NCBI GenBank assembly: GCA_016208975.1
Contig: JACQXA010000004.1
Location: 1,055,015-1,119,014, forward strand
Origin: Nitrospinota bacterium
GTDB taxonomy: Bacteria > Nitrospinota_A > UBA7883 > JACRLM01
DNA length: 64,000 bases
Direction: 5' to 3'
The notes under the pieces are model-generated. The model was given only the letters and a program-made list of their open reading frames with translations, searched no databases and was not told where the DNA came from. The translations under genes were made by a program, and so were the position numbers. Below are positions 25,891 to 34,451 of the stretch, piece after piece. The first letter of the stretch is position 1, and each line of letters begins with the position of its first letter.

Positions 25891-27089
25891 CGGTCGAACC
25901 CCAGCTCTTCAGTCATCCGCAGAAACCGTTTGAACCGGGCGCATATAATGTCCCAGGTGTAATTGCTCTCCACATAGGCCTTGCCCGCCTGGCCCATCCT
26001 TCCGGCCCTGTCCGGGTCTTCCAATATGTATTCGACACTTTCGGCGAACTCCGCGAAGCTTTCAAACGCCAGCCCGCCGCCGGATTTTTCCACATGCTCC
26101 CGGGTGGCCTCGCAATTTTTATGGACCAGCACGGGGCGCCCCACCCACCAGGATTCCATCATCACCAGCGAGAAACTTTCGTTCAGCGACGGCTGGCAGA
26201 GCATGGTGGCGGCGGCGTAAGCGTCTTTCTTGTCCTCAAGAGGCACAAACCCCAAATCCTTCACGCGGCCCGCCGCCGCTTCGGGTATGTCCACCTCGCC
26301 CGGCCCTATGAGGGCCAAATTAAGGTTCGCCTTGCGGTTGGCGGTTATGTACCGGGTGAAATACTCCAGCAGAAGCGGCGTGTTCTTGGTGGCGTCGCGC
26401 CTGCCCACGTAAAGGATGAACGGCGTGTCGCCCATCCCGTATTTCCCGCGGAACCTTTTTCCGTCCGCGTCTTCTATCCTGTCCACCCCTTCGCCCATCA
26501 ACACCGGCTCGGAGTAGGGCATGCCGCCGTAAAGGTTTTGGGCCAGCCGCATTTCGGCAGGGGAGTTGAACAGCGCCGCGTTCACCCGGCGGAACATCCG
26601 TTTTGTCACCTCCAGCCGGGCGTATCCTTCATCATGCAGACAGGGGATGAGGAACGATTTGTATGGCACTATGGAAGAACCCCACAGCGACGTGCCGAAA
26701 AGGTAGGGCATGAAAAAGTAGAGCCGCCCCTTGTGGTTGTTCCCGATGAACTCATACATGGCGTCGGAGTTTATGGCGTTGTGGACGTAGTCCAGCTCCT
26801 CGTCTATGGTGATGGGTTCCCCGGCGATTATTTTCAGGTTCACCGGCACGAACACGTCGGTGTCCACCGGCCTGGGGTGGAACCTGCGTACGGTTACGCC
26901 GTTGACGCAATACACCCCCGCCTCGTAATAAACGCTATTCCAGTGGGACGTGAAATCTTTAAGCGTGGTGGTTAGCACCTCCACGTCCACCCCGCGCACG
27001 GTGAGGCTTTCGGCCAGCCTTCTGCAATGGTTCTCGGCTCCGCCGCCTATGTTGGCCCCGTAGAAGGGTATTACGAAAGATACTTTCAC
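25887..27089 (-). CDS. GT4-family glycosyltransferase
   Basis: A 400-residue GT-B protein beginning MKVSFVIPFYGANIGGGAENHCRRLAESL, with the Gly-rich acceptor loop of GT4 enzymes. The donor half reads PFILYVGRRDATKNTPLLLEYF near residue 237 and CQPSLNESFSLVMMESWWVGRPVLVH near residue 305 (EX7E). It starts with GTG at 27089, overlapping the end of wzt, and overlaps the next GT4 at its own end. The three genes therefore look like one translationally coupled unit making and exporting a glycan. There is no signal peptide, consistent with work at the cytoplasmic face. Confidence 0.85.
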   Translation of the reverse strand: MKVSFVIPFYGANIGGGAENHCRRLAESLTVRGVDVEVLTTTLKDFTSHWNSVYYEAGVYCVNGVTVRRFHPRPVDTDVFVPVNLKIIAGEPITIDEELDYVHNAINSDAMYEFIGNNHKGRLYFFMPYLFGTSLWGSSIVPYKSFLIPCLHDEGYARLEVTKRMFRRVNAALFNSPAEMRLAQNLYGGMPYSEPVLMGEGVDRIEDADGKRFRGKYGMGDTPFILYVGRRDATKNTPLLLEYFTRYITANRKANLNLALIGPGEVDIPEAAAGRVKDLGFVPLEDKKDAYAAATMLCQPSLNESFSLVMMESWWVGRPVLVHKNCEATREHVEKSGGGLAFESFAEFAESVEYILEDPDRAGRMGQAGKAYVESNYTWDIICARFKRFLRMTEELGFDR

Positions 27090-28366
27090 CGGGCCGCCTC
27101 TTCGGATGGCAAATACCTCTGGCCGTTTATCACCCAGGAATGGGGCGGGCGGAAAACCCCCACGTCCTTAAACTTCGAACGCACGGTGAAGTCGTACATC
27201 TGGTCGTGATAGTCATAAGCGTGGCCGTCTTTGGCGTGGACGGCCACCGACAGGGTGTATGCGCCGTCCACCAGGTCCAGCCGGTCCACGGTGAAGGCCA
27301 CGCTTCCCTGGCCATCCACGAAGTCTATGTCTATACCCTCGATGTGGGTGTTGGTGCCGTAACAGTTGGCGCCGTCTTTCCTGTTTATGCCGATGCCGAA
27401 AACCGGCTCGGCCACCTTGCGGTGGGCGCGGTAATCCACCGACACGGTCAATGCCTCACCCGAGGGGAAAACGCGTCGTTCCTCTTTGGCGCCGTCCGTC
27501 AGACGCACGCCGGTTATTTCCACCTCGCCGGAGCCCCAGCGGTTGGCGGTCTCAACGATTTCGGCGTGGGGCGCATGGTCTTTTTCAAGCGCGTCCAGGT
27601 TTTCTTTTTCGGCCACGGTGGCAAGATAGGCGTCCACCACGCGGTTGGGTTTGCCTATCATCTTCACCGCGCCGCTGTCTATCCACACAGCGCCGTCGCA
27701 CCATCGCTTTACTTCGTCGAGGTTGTGGGTGACCAGCAGTATGGTCTTGCCGGATTTCTTGAACGACTCCATTTTCTCCTGGCACTTGTGGCCGAAAGCC
27801 TCGTCCCCCACGGCCAGCACCTCGTCCACCAGCAAAATGTCCGGGTCGGCGTGCACCGCCACCGAGAACCCCAGCCGCATGAACATGCCCGAAGAGTATG
27901 TCCGCACCGGGTTGTCTATAAAATCCCAAAGCTCGGCGAAAGAAACGATGTCGTCGAACTTTTCCTGTATCTTTTTGCGGGGCAGGCCCAGGATTGAGGC
28001 GTTTATGAAAATGTTCTCCCGGCCCGAGAATTCCGGGTGGAACCCGGCGCCAAGCTCTATCAAGGCGGAAACCACGCCGCTGGTTTTCACATGGCCCTGG
28101 TCCGGCCTGTATATCCCGGCCACCAGCTTTAGAAGGGTGGATTTGCCCGAGCCGTTGCGGCCTATAAGCCCCCAGGTGCTTCCGGCGGGCACGGAAAAAC
28201 TGATGTCCCGCAGGGCGTCGAAATGGTTATCGTCCGCGGGTTTGGGCGATTTCCCCCCTTTACCGGTCACTAAAGACACAAGGGCGCCCTTCAGCGTGCC
28301 ATAATTGCCCTTCACGGACACCTTGCGGAACGTTTTGAAAACGCCCGAAAGCTCTATCGCGGTCAT
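27086..28366 (-). CDS. O-antigen ABC exporter ATPase (Wzt-like)
   Basis: Residues ~1-250 form an ABC ATPase: Walker A GLIGRNGSGKSTLLKL, Q-loop region, signature YSSGMFMRLGFSVAVHADPDILLVDE, then D-loop EVLAVGD and an H in LVTHNLDEV. Residues ~265-426 form an immunoglobulin-like C-terminal domain (SVDYRAHRKVAEPVFGIGINRKDG) typical of Wzt proteins, which recognises the non-reducing end of the O-antigen. The partner permease Wzm, normally adjacent, is missing: upstream is a truncated MITE and hicBA, downstream are two GT4 genes. The ATG start is plain. The permease may be elsewhere or lost. Confidence 0.87.
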   Translation of the reverse strand: MTAIELSGVFKTFRKVSVKGNYGTLKGALVSLVTGKGGKSPKPADDNHFDALRDISFSVPAGSTWGLIGRNGSGKSTLLKLVAGIYRPDQGHVKTSGVVSALIELGAGFHPEFSGRENIFINASILGLPRKKIQEKFDDIVSFAELWDFIDNPVRTYSSGMFMRLGFSVAVHADPDILLVDEVLAVGDEAFGHKCQEKMESFKKSGKTILLVTHNLDEVKRWCDGAVWIDSGAVKMIGKPNRVVDAYLATVAEKENLDALEKDHAPHAEIVETANRWGSGEVEITGVRLTDGAKEERRVFPSGEALTVSVDYRAHRKVAEPVFGIGINRKDGANCYGTNTHIEGIDIDFVDGQGSVAFTVDRLDLVDGAYTLSVAVHAKDGHAYDYHDQMYDFTVRSKFKDVGVFRPPHSWVINGQRYLPSEEAAR

Positions 28367-28474
28367 TGCGCCCTTATTGATGTTGATGATTTGCCGGAAA
28401 CCCGTAACGGGGCCGTTAAATAACCCCTAATGATACCACGGCTTTGGGTTTTCCCGGCCTTGACTCCGGGCGGG

Positions 28475-28615
28475 GGTGGTGTCTCAGTTTGAATCTCAAA
28501 TAATAGACAGATCCTTCACTTCGCTTGCGCTTCGCTCAGGATGACAATGTTATCAACGGCTTTTATATTGTCATTCTGAGCGTAAGTGAAGAATCTCCCC
28601 TGTACTTTCAAACTA
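28475..28615 (-). mobile_element. MITE-like fold-back element, copy D (truncated)
   Basis: 141 bp, in the inverted orientation. The GGTGGTGTCTCAG end is intact, but the other end stops at CTTTCAAACT and lacks the last ~11 bases (usually GGGACACTACC). No target duplication can be seen. It lies between wzt and hicA, and is the only copy clearly missing an end. Confidence 0.85.
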
Positions 28616-28701
28616 GCATTGAATTGTGAATCACGCCGAATGTCGAACCGATTTGGCTGGCTGGGCTGTTTTCAGCGTTAACAGGAAATAAAGCTGGATT
28701 A

Positions 28702-28932
28702 TCATTGCTTTATCGACTTGATGTAGTCATCCGTGGAAAGCTCTATTTCCTTGAGGATTTCCCGTATCAACGGTCTGGCAAGATCGCGCCCTGGATGGTT
28801 TGGAACTGTTGTGGTTCTGCCGTCGGGGTGGCGGTAAAATGCGTGACTTCCTTTCTGGCGCGCCTTAATAAAACCCAGTCCGCCCAGAAGCCTGTCCATC
28901 GTCTTGAAGTTGACGACAGGAAGTTTACTCAA
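28702..28932 (-). CDS. hicA: HicA-family toxin
   Basis: A 76-residue HicA/YcfA-like mRNA interferase. It shows VVNFKTMDRLLGGLGFIKARQKGSHAFYRHPDGRTTTVPNH, with the key His of the family in GSHAF and the NHPG turn. HicA toxins cleave mRNA and tmRNA when not bound by HicB. The start is TTG at 28932, overlapping the hicB stop (TTGA), so it is made by coupled translation from the antitoxin mRNA. It is a complete, plausible toxin. HicBA modules are often accessory or phage-defence related; no phage genes are visible here. Confidence 0.88.
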   Translation of the reverse strand: MSKLPVVNFKTMDRLLGGLGFIKARQKGSHAFYRHPDGRTTTVPNHPGRDLARPLIREILKEIELSTDDYIKSIKQ

Positions 28933-29153
28933 GCGGAAACCTCTATTTGTTGCAAGCCAACGAAGCGTGGCAGGTCGTCAAGATCTCCACGCTCCTTGTA
29001 TTCCTCAAGGCAAAGCTCCAGCGCTTCCTTCAAGTTCTCTTTCAGTTCGTCGAGACTTGAGCCCTGGGAATGAGCCCCGGTAATGCCCGGAATTACGCCT
29101 ACATACAGCTTTGTTTCAGGGTCGAATTCAATATATGCTGTGAAGGTTTTCAC
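28929..29153 (-). CDS. hicB: HicB-family antitoxin
   Basis: A 74-residue short HicB (MKTFTAYIEFDPETKLYVGVIPGITGAHSQGSSLDELKENLKEALELCLEEY), partially RNase-H-like fold that masks HicA. Unlike many HicB proteins it has no visible C-terminal DNA-binding domain, so it may rely on another factor for autoregulation or bind DNA weakly. The start is GTG at 29153, five bases after AAGGAGG. The promoter region (29160-29185) contains TATACTGTTGACTATA on the minus strand, with TATA ends in inverted order, a possible operator. hicB precedes hicA, the less common order. Confidence 0.85.
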   Translation of the reverse strand: MKTFTAYIEFDPETKLYVGVIPGITGAHSQGSSLDELKENLKEALELCLEEYKERGDLDDLPRFVGLQQIEVSA

Positions 29154-29220
29154 GGCGGCCTCCTTGTATAGTCAACAGTATAGCGTAATCACCCAGCTAC
29201 GGCACAGGCTATATGATTAA

Positions 29221-29251
29221 CGCTTCCCCGGGGTCGCCCGACCCCGGTTCC
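29221..29251. repeat. Solitary 31-bp palindromic repeat unit
   Basis: CGCTTCCCCGGGGTCGCCCG and the adjoining bases form a hairpin GGGGTCG/CGACCCC. It has the same length and layout as units 1 and 4 of the 59888-60015 tandem array. It lies between hicB and lepA. Confidence 0.7.
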
Positions 29252-29278
29252 CAGGTCACAGTATTGCGGATTTGAACA

Positions 29279-29307
29279 TTGCCCATCCGCTCTGGTAACA
29301 TTATATA
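29279..29307 (+). promoter_or_regulatory. Candidate promoter of lepA
   Basis: TTGCCC (29279-29284) and TATATA (29302-29307) with a 17-base spacer precede the lepA start at 29345. The -35 box is weak, so this is a low-confidence assignment. Confidence 0.35.
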
Positions 29308-29344
29308 TTTGAGTCAATCTTGCGGAAGATATAGCTGTAACTGA

Positions 29345-31138
29345 ATGAACATACGTAATTTCTCCATCATCGCCCACATAGACCACGGCAAGTCCACCCT
29401 GGCCGACAGGCTTTTGCAGACAACCGGCGCCGTGTCGGACAGGGAGATGAAGGAACAGATCCTCGACTCCATGGACATAGAGCGCGAACGGGGCATAACC
29501 ATAAAAGCGCAAACCGCCCGCCTGGGCTATAAGGCCAAAGACGGGCAGGAGTACGTGCTCAACCTCATAGACACCCCGGGCCATGTGGACTTCTCTTACG
29601 AGGTGTCCCGGAGCCTTGCGGCCTGCGAAGGGGTGATACTGGTGGTGGACGCCAGCCAGGGGGTGGAGGCGCAAACCCTGGCCAACGTGCATCTGGCCAT
29701 GGAGAACGACCTGGTTATGATCCCCGTGATAAACAAGATAGACCTTCCCTCGGCGGATGTGGAAGGAGTGAAACAACAGATAAAAGAGATAATCGGCCTG
29801 CCGCCGGAAGATGTTATTTTAGCCTCGGCCAAGGCGGGCATCGGCATAGAGGACATTCTGGAGGCGGTGGTGGCCCGCATCCCCGCGCCCAAGCGCGACC
29901 TGGACGCCAAACCCCGCGCCCTGCTGGTGGACTCGTGGTACGACCAGTACCAGGGCGTGGTGTCGCTCATCCGCATGGTGGACGGGGTGATAAGCAAGAA
30001 GGACAAGATACTGTTCCTCTCCACCGGCTCCGAACACGAGATAGACAACATGGGTGTTTTCACCCCCAAGGCGCGGCCGGTAAACCAGCTTACCGCCGGG
30101 GAGGTGGGCTTTTTCACCGGCGCCATAAGGACCATAGCCGACGCGAAAGTTGGAGACACGGTGACGCTGGCCCGCAACGGCTCCAAAGAGGCCCTGCCCG
30201 GTTTCGTGGAGGCCAAGCCCATGGTGTTCTCGGGCCTTTATCCCACCGACAGCGACGAGTATGAGCCCCTGCGCGACGCCCTGGCCAAGCTGAGGCTTAA
30301 CGACAGCTCTTTCTCCTACGAGCCGGAAAACTCTTTGGCTTTAGGGTTCGGGTTCCGGTGCGGCTTTTTAGGCCTTTTGCACATGGGCATCATAAGGGAG
30401 CGGCTGGAGCGGGAGTTCAACCTGTCGCTCATCTCCACGGCGCCCACGGTGGTGTACCGGGTGACGATGAACAGCGGCGACGTTATAACGGTGGACAACC
30501 CGGCCAACCTGCCCGGCCCCAACGAGCGGGTCAGCATCACCGAGCCGGTGATAGAGGCCACCATAATCCTGCCCGAAGAATATATCGGCCCGGTGATGAC
30601 CCTTTGCCGGGAACGGCGGGGCCATCAGAAGAAGATGGAATACATCACCACCAAGCGGGTTTCGCTGGTTTACACCCTGCCGTTGAACGAGATCGTGCTG
30701 GATTTCTTCGACAAGCTAAAATCCATAACCAAAGGCTACGCATCCATGGATTATGAGCTGGCGGGCTATCAGGAGGCGGACCTGGTGAAGCTGGACCTGC
30801 TGGTGAACGGCGAGCCGGTAGACACCTTATCGGCCATAGTCCACAAAGACAAATCCTACAACGTGGGGCGCGACCTTACCGAGCGGATGCAGGAGCTTAT
30901 CCCCCGCCAGATGTTCGACATCGCCATCCAGGCGGCCATAGGCTCCAAGATAATTTCGCGCACCACAGTGAAAGCCCTGCGCAAGAACGTGCTGGCCAAA
31001 TGCTACGGCGGCGACATTACCCGCAAACGCAAGCTTTTGGAGAAGCAGAAGGAAGGCAAGAAACGGATGAAAAGCATCGGCCGGGTGGAAATACCCCACG
31101 AGGCGTTCCTTGCCATATTAAAGACCGATGGCAAATAA
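29345..31138 (+). CDS. lepA: Elongation factor 4 (LepA)
   Basis: LepA is a translational GTPase related to EF-G that helps ribosomes under ionic or other stress and in initiation. G motifs are in order: [15 protein letters not shown] (G1), [25 protein letters not shown] (G3), [10 protein letters not shown] (G4) and a G5 region SAKAG. The C-terminal domain unique to LepA is present ([13 protein letters not shown]-like segment near 445 and [30 protein letters not shown] near 567). At 597 residues it is the standard length. It lies directly before lepB, the classical order, with 16 bases between. Confidence 0.97.
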   Translation: MNIRNFSIIAHIDHGKSTLADRLLQTTGAVSDREMKEQILDSMDIERERGITIKAQTARLGYKAKDGQEYVLNLIDTPGHVDFSYEVSRSLAACEGVILVVDASQGVEAQTLANVHLAMENDLVMIPVINKIDLPSADVEGVKQQIKEIIGLPPEDVILASAKAGIGIEDILEAVVARIPAPKRDLDAKPRALLVDSWYDQYQGVVSLIRMVDGVISKKDKILFLSTGSEHEIDNMGVFTPKARPVNQLTAGEVGFFTGAIRTIADAKVGDTVTLARNGSKEALPGFVEAKPMVFSGLYPTDSDEYEPLRDALAKLRLNDSSFSYEPENSLALGFGFRCGFLGLLHMGIIRERLEREFNLSLISTAPTVVYRVTMNSGDVITVDNPANLPGPNERVSITEPVIEATIILPEEYIGPVMTLCRERRGHQKKMEYITTKRVSLVYTLPLNEIVLDFFDKLKSITKGYASMDYELAGYQEADLVKLDLLVNGEPVDTLSAIVHKDKSYNVGRDLTERMQELIPRQMFDIAIQAAIGSKIISRTTVKALRKNVLAKCYGGDITRKRKLLEKQKEGKKRMKSIGRVEIPHEAFLAILKTDGK

Positions 31139-31154
31139 GTGAAAGGAAGAGACA

Positions 31155-31772
31155 TTGGCCGCGCGTGATCCGAAAAACCCGGAGGGGGAGGCCGTAGCCG
31201 CCCAAACGGCGCAGGAGTCATCGCTTTGGAAAGAGTACGCCAAGGCGATTGTGGTGGCCGTGTTTTTAGCGGTGGTCATCAGGACCTTCGTGGCGCAGGC
31301 GTTCAAGATCCCTTCCGAATCCATGGTAAGCACGCTTCTGGTGGGTGACCATCTGCTGGTGAACAAGCTTCTGTACCGGTTCGAAAAACCCCAGCGGGGC
31401 GACATAATAGTGTTCCGCTACCCCATGGAGCCGGACAGGGATTTCGTCAAAAGGGCCATCGGCCTGCCGGGGGAAACGGTGGAGATGAAGGGCAACACCG
31501 TTTACGTCAACGGCGAGGCCCTTGTGGAACCCTACGCCATTTACGAGCAAAACCCCCTGGCCGCCGGGGATGATTACCATTTCGGCCCCGTCACCGTGCC
31601 CGATGGGCATCTTTTCATGATGGGGGACAACCGCAACAACAGCCAGGACAGCCGGTATTGGGGCATGCTGGATATGAACCTTATCCACGGCAAGGCGTTT
31701 ATCATCCACTGGTCCTGGCTGGACAACACCTTCGGCGTCCGCTGGGACAGGATAGGCAAACTGCTTAAATAG
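31155..31772 (+). CDS. lepB: Signal peptidase I
   Basis: SPase I removes signal peptides from exported proteins at the outer face of the inner membrane. A single TM helix (AIVVAVFLAVVIRTFVAQAF) is followed by the catalytic Ser56 in KIPSESMVSTL, and the general base Lys99 in DFVKRAIGLPGE. The last conserved block is HLFMMGDNRNNSQDSRYWG. The start is TTG 31155 with AGGA about 8 bases upstream. At 205 residues it is a compact member. It is coupled with lepA and would process the signal peptides of the secreted and lipid-anchored proteins in this region. Confidence 0.93.
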   Translation: MAARDPKNPEGEAVAAQTAQESSLWKEYAKAIVVAVFLAVVIRTFVAQAFKIPSESMVSTLLVGDHLLVNKLLYRFEKPQRGDIIVFRYPMEPDRDFVKRAIGLPGETVEMKGNTVYVNGEALVEPYAIYEQNPLAAGDDYHFGPVTVPDGHLFMMGDNRNNSQDSRYWGMLDMNLIHGKAFIIHWSWLDNTFGVRWDRIGKLLK

Positions 31773-31775
31773 CCC

Positions 31776-32609
31776 TCAATCCTTCTCCCGGGACATTACC
31801 CTGTCCATGGCCCAAAAGGGTAGCGCCCGCTTAAGCCATACGGCCCCGTAAGTGGCCAGTGTCACATAATATCTCCGTTTCGGCCTGGGGTTTTCAATGG
31901 CGTGGATTATCTTCGCCGCCACCGCTTCGGGCTGTAACGTGAAGGGCGAGATGGGGCCCTTCTTTTTGAACCGGCCCTCCCATTTCATATAAAACTCGTG
32001 GTGGGGACTCTTTGCCGGTTCGATATGTTTTTGAAAAGCTTTATAGGCGTTCTCCCGGAATTTGGTGGCGATGGGCCCCGGCTCCACCAGCGACACCTGC
32101 ACGCCGGAGTTTTTCAGCTCCAGCCGCAACGTGTCGGTAATGCCTTCCAGCGCGAACTTCGAGGCGTTGTAAGCCCCCCGGAACGGCGCGGCCACCAGCC
32201 CCAGCACCGAGCTTACCATCACAACCCTTCCATCCCCCTTTGCGCGCATGAGGGGTATAACAAGGTTCGTAAGCTCCATCGTCCCGAAAAGGTTCGTTTC
32301 AAACTGCTCCCTCAACGCGTCCCGCGAAAGGTCTTCCACGGCGCCGGGCTGGCCATAGGCGGCGTTGTTGACCAATGCGTGTATGGAGCCTCCGGTTTTT
32401 ACTTCGATGGTTTTTACGGCGGCGCGGATGGAAGCGGGATCGCAAAGGTCCAGCTGTCCGCTTTCCAGCCCCATGTCCCGCAGGCGGGCCACATCTTCCG
32501 GCTTGCGGGCGGTGGCGAACACCCTGTGGCCCCGTTTGGCCAGCTCCTGGGCGGCTGATAACCCTATGCCCGAGGAGCAACCGGTGATCAGGATGTTCTT
32601 GGCGGCCAT
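31776..32609 (-). CDS. Short-chain dehydrogenase/reductase
   Basis: A Rossmann-fold SDR of 277 residues: TGCSSGIGLSAAQELAKRGHRVFA (TGxxxGIG cofactor loop), LVNNAAYG (NNAG motif), and the active-site YNASKFALEGITD (YxxxK). It would reduce or oxidise a carbonyl/alcohol with NAD(P)H; the Arg/Ala after the second strand does not settle NADH versus NADPH. A C-terminal RxxxR-like extension (PRPKRRYYVTLATYGAVWLKRAL) near residue 255 is seen in some envelope-associated SDRs. It is 17 bases after a GT2 gene and convergent with lepB. Substrate unknown. Confidence 0.85.
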   Translation of the reverse strand: MAAKNILITGCSSGIGLSAAQELAKRGHRVFATARKPEDVARLRDMGLESGQLDLCDPASIRAAVKTIEVKTGGSIHALVNNAAYGQPGAVEDLSRDALREQFETNLFGTMELTNLVIPLMRAKGDGRVVMVSSVLGLVAAPFRGAYNASKFALEGITDTLRLELKNSGVQVSLVEPGPIATKFRENAYKAFQKHIEPAKSPHHEFYMKWEGRFKKKGPISPFTLQPEAVAAKIIHAIENPRPKRRYYVTLATYGAVWLKRALPFWAMDRVMSREKD

Positions 32610-32626
32610 GTTTCGCGGGAGGGCCT

Positions 32627-33328
32627 TCAGCGGAAAATGTTGTATTTCACTATGCAGTAGAGGGCGCGGAAGGCGTCTTTTATGCCTATCTTCTTGCCCT
32701 CCTCGTATGTGCGGCCATAGTAGGAAATGCCCACCTCGTATATGGAAACACCCAGCCGGGCCACCTTGGCGGTTATCTCCGGCTCGAACCCGAACCGGCC
32801 CTCCTCTATCCTGATGCGTTTTATCACGTCCGCCTTGAACACCTTGTAGCAGGTCTCCATGTCGGTGAGGTTCAGGTTGGTGGCCATGTTCGAAAGCAGG
32901 GTGAGGATTTTATTGGCCACCATGTGCCAGAAGAAAAGCACCCGGTGGGGCTTGTCGCTTATGAAACGGGAACCGAACACCACGTCGGCCTTGCCGCCCA
33001 GGATAGGCTCTATCAACAGGGGGTATTCCCCCGGATCATATTCCAGGTCGGCGTCCTGGATGATTATTATGTCGCCGGTCACCATGTCAAACCCCGTCTG
33101 GAGCGCCGCGCCTTTGCCTTTGTTCACCGTGTGGCGGGTGGTTTTTATGGCCGGATATTTTTGGGTGAGCCGCTGGAGCGCTTCCGGCGTGGCGTCTCTG
33201 GAGGCGTCATCCACAACGATCAATTCAGGTTCATGGGTTTGCCATATCCGCTGGCCCAGCACGGTCTCCACTATCTTTTCGACGGTGGACTCCTCGTTGT
33301 AGCAGGGGATCACTACGCTTATCTTCAA
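32627..33328 (-). CDS. GT2-family glycosyltransferase (DPM-like)
   Basis: A 233-residue GT-A enzyme close to dolichyl/undecaprenyl-phosphate mannosyltransferases: ISVVIPCYNEESTVEKIVETVLGQ at the N-terminus, LIVVDDASRDATPEALQ, IIQDADLEYDPGEYPLLIEPIL (DAD, DXD-type) and DMETCYKVFKADVIKR near residue 155. No C-terminal membrane helices are present. It probably moves a sugar from a nucleotide donor to a polyprenyl phosphate. The start is TTG 33328, with AAGGAGG five bases before it. It likely shares a transcript with the SDR gene. Confidence 0.85.
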   Translation of the reverse strand: MKISVVIPCYNEESTVEKIVETVLGQRIWQTHEPELIVVDDASRDATPEALQRLTQKYPAIKTTRHTVNKGKGAALQTGFDMVTGDIIIIQDADLEYDPGEYPLLIEPILGGKADVVFGSRFISDKPHRVLFFWHMVANKILTLLSNMATNLNLTDMETCYKVFKADVIKRIRIEEGRFGFEPEITAKVARLGVSIYEVGISYYGRTYEEGKKIGIKDAFRALYCIVKYNIFR

Positions 33329-33480
33329 TCCGGCCTCCTTGGCTTATTCGCAGTTAGCGCGACAGCCTAGGATAAAGCCAGTAGGGGTATTGCCGCAACC
33401 GGTGGGATCGTTTTTATATGGGGTCTGGATAAAGTTGTCATGGTGAGCCTGCCGAACCAAGACCTAGATGTCTGCGTCAC

Positions 33481-33508
33481 AAAAAAAGCCCCCGGTAAAC
33501 CCGGGGGC
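33481..33508 (-). terminator. Rho-independent terminator of the Fe-S carrier gene
   Basis: Perfect arms GCCCCCGG/CCGGGGGC with a five-base loop and a seven-T run on the minus strand, 23 bases beyond the erpA-like gene's stop. Confidence 0.92.
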
Positions 33509-33530
33509 CGTATGGGCTGGTATTAACTGG

Positions 33531-33863
33531 TTAACAGCCGGATTTGCCGCAACCGCAACCGCCGTTCCCGCCGCTCTTTATGGTGTTGGGGTTGTTGAAA
33601 ACAAAAGTGGAGCCGTGGGCGCCGTCCACATAGTCTATCTCCGTGCCGTCGAGCAGGGGAAGGGATTGGTTGTCCACCACCACGGTGACGCCGTTGGTCT
33701 GGAAAGTTGAATCGCCATCGTAAGAAACGTCAAAACCCATCTGGTATTGCGGGCCTGAACACCCGCCGCCCACCACGGCTATGCGAACGCTTTTGTCACT
33801 AGCCTTGGTCTCGTCCTGAATCTTCTTTATCCTGTCCGCCGCGTTCGGGCTAACTGTTATCAT
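33531..33863 (-). CDS. A-type iron-sulfur carrier (IscA/ErpA/HesB family)
   Basis: A 110-residue protein beginning MITVSPNAADRIKKIQDETK. The three Fe-S ligand cysteines of the family are in GGGCSGPQYQMGF and GNGGCGCGKSGC at the C-terminus. Such carriers hand Fe-S clusters to apo-enzymes, or store them. I choose ATG 33863, with GGAG eight bases before; an in-frame ATG at 33887 would add eight residues of no family character and would itself encode the ribosome-binding site. It is a single gene with its own terminator; no isc or suf genes are next to it. ErpA, IscA and SufA cannot be told apart. Confidence 0.9.
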   Translation of the reverse strand: MITVSPNAADRIKKIQDETKASDKSVRIAVVGGGCSGPQYQMGFDVSYDGDSTFQTNGVTVVVDNQSLPLLDGTEIDYVDGAHGSTFVFNNPNTIKSGGNGGCGCGKSGC

Positions 33864-33972
33864 CCACTTCGCTCCTTTTGTGTTCATCGCCGGCGCCCCG
33901 CGCTCGATCCGCCGTACCGGGGATAGCCAACTTATTAATTGTACCGCTCAAAATGTGTCAATGCAAACCGGG

Positions 33973-34123
33973 GGTGGTGTCCCAGTTTGAATCTCAAATA
34001 ACAGACAGATCCTTCACTTCGCTTGCGCTTCGCCCAGGATGACAATGTTATCAACGGCTTTTATATTGTCATTCTGAGCGTAAGTGAAGAATCTCCCCTG
34101 TACTTTCAAACTGAAACACTGCC
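33973..34123 (-). mobile_element. MITE-like fold-back element, copy E
   Basis: 151 bp, inverted orientation. The right end is eroded (CTGAAACACTGCC instead of CTGGGACACTACC), and no target duplication remains at the flanks. It ends 61 bases before tRNA-His. Confidence 0.8.
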
Positions 34124-34184
34124 GGATAATGAAACTTCTTGATTTGTCCGCGCATTTCGGATTACCTTGTTTTTCTACATCGGT

Positions 34185-34261
34185 GGTGGGCGTAGCTCAG
34201 CTGGTAGAGCACTGGATTGTGGCTCCAGGTGTCGAGGGTTCAATCCCCTTCGTCCACCCCA
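34185..34261 (+). tRNA. tRNA-His (anticodon GTG)
   Basis: A complete cloverleaf: acceptor GTGGGCG/CGTCCAC, anticodon arm CTGGA-TTGTGGC-TCCAG with anticodon GTG, T arm with GTTCAATC, and an encoded CCA. The extra G at position -1 (34185), facing C73, is the identity element of histidine tRNAs. It lies 61 bases from MITE copy E and just upstream of the ATP synthase promoter region. Confidence 0.96.
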
Positions 34262-34296
34262 TTTATTCCCCTTCGTGAAAAAACTCATCTTTACCG

Positions 34297-34325
34297 TTGA
34301 AAAACCGGCCCGGAAGGACTACACT
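34297..34325 (+). promoter_or_regulatory. Candidate promoter of the ATP synthase operon
   Basis: TTGAAA (34297-34302) and TACACT (34320-34325) are spaced by 17 bases. Transcription from here would give a leader of about 120 bases that includes a strong hairpin. Confidence 0.5.
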
Positions 34326-34335
34326 TTCAGGTTTT

Positions 34336-34362
34336 AGCGCCCGGGAAAATCCCAAGGGCGCT
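34336..34362 (+). promoter_or_regulatory. Leader hairpin of the ATP synthase operon
   Basis: Arms AGCGCCC (34336-34342) and GGGCGCT (34356-34362) pair perfectly, and GGG/CCC pair inside. No T-tract follows, so it is not a standard terminator. It could stabilise the message or serve in regulation. It lies about 90 bases before the first gene. Confidence 0.5.
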
Positions 34363-34451
34363 GTAAATTAATGGTTCTTGCGAATTACCCAGCCGTTCCG
34401 GGCAAAATTGCGCCCGGCTGGCGCGGAACTCGCGGGGTTGGTAACAGGCTA

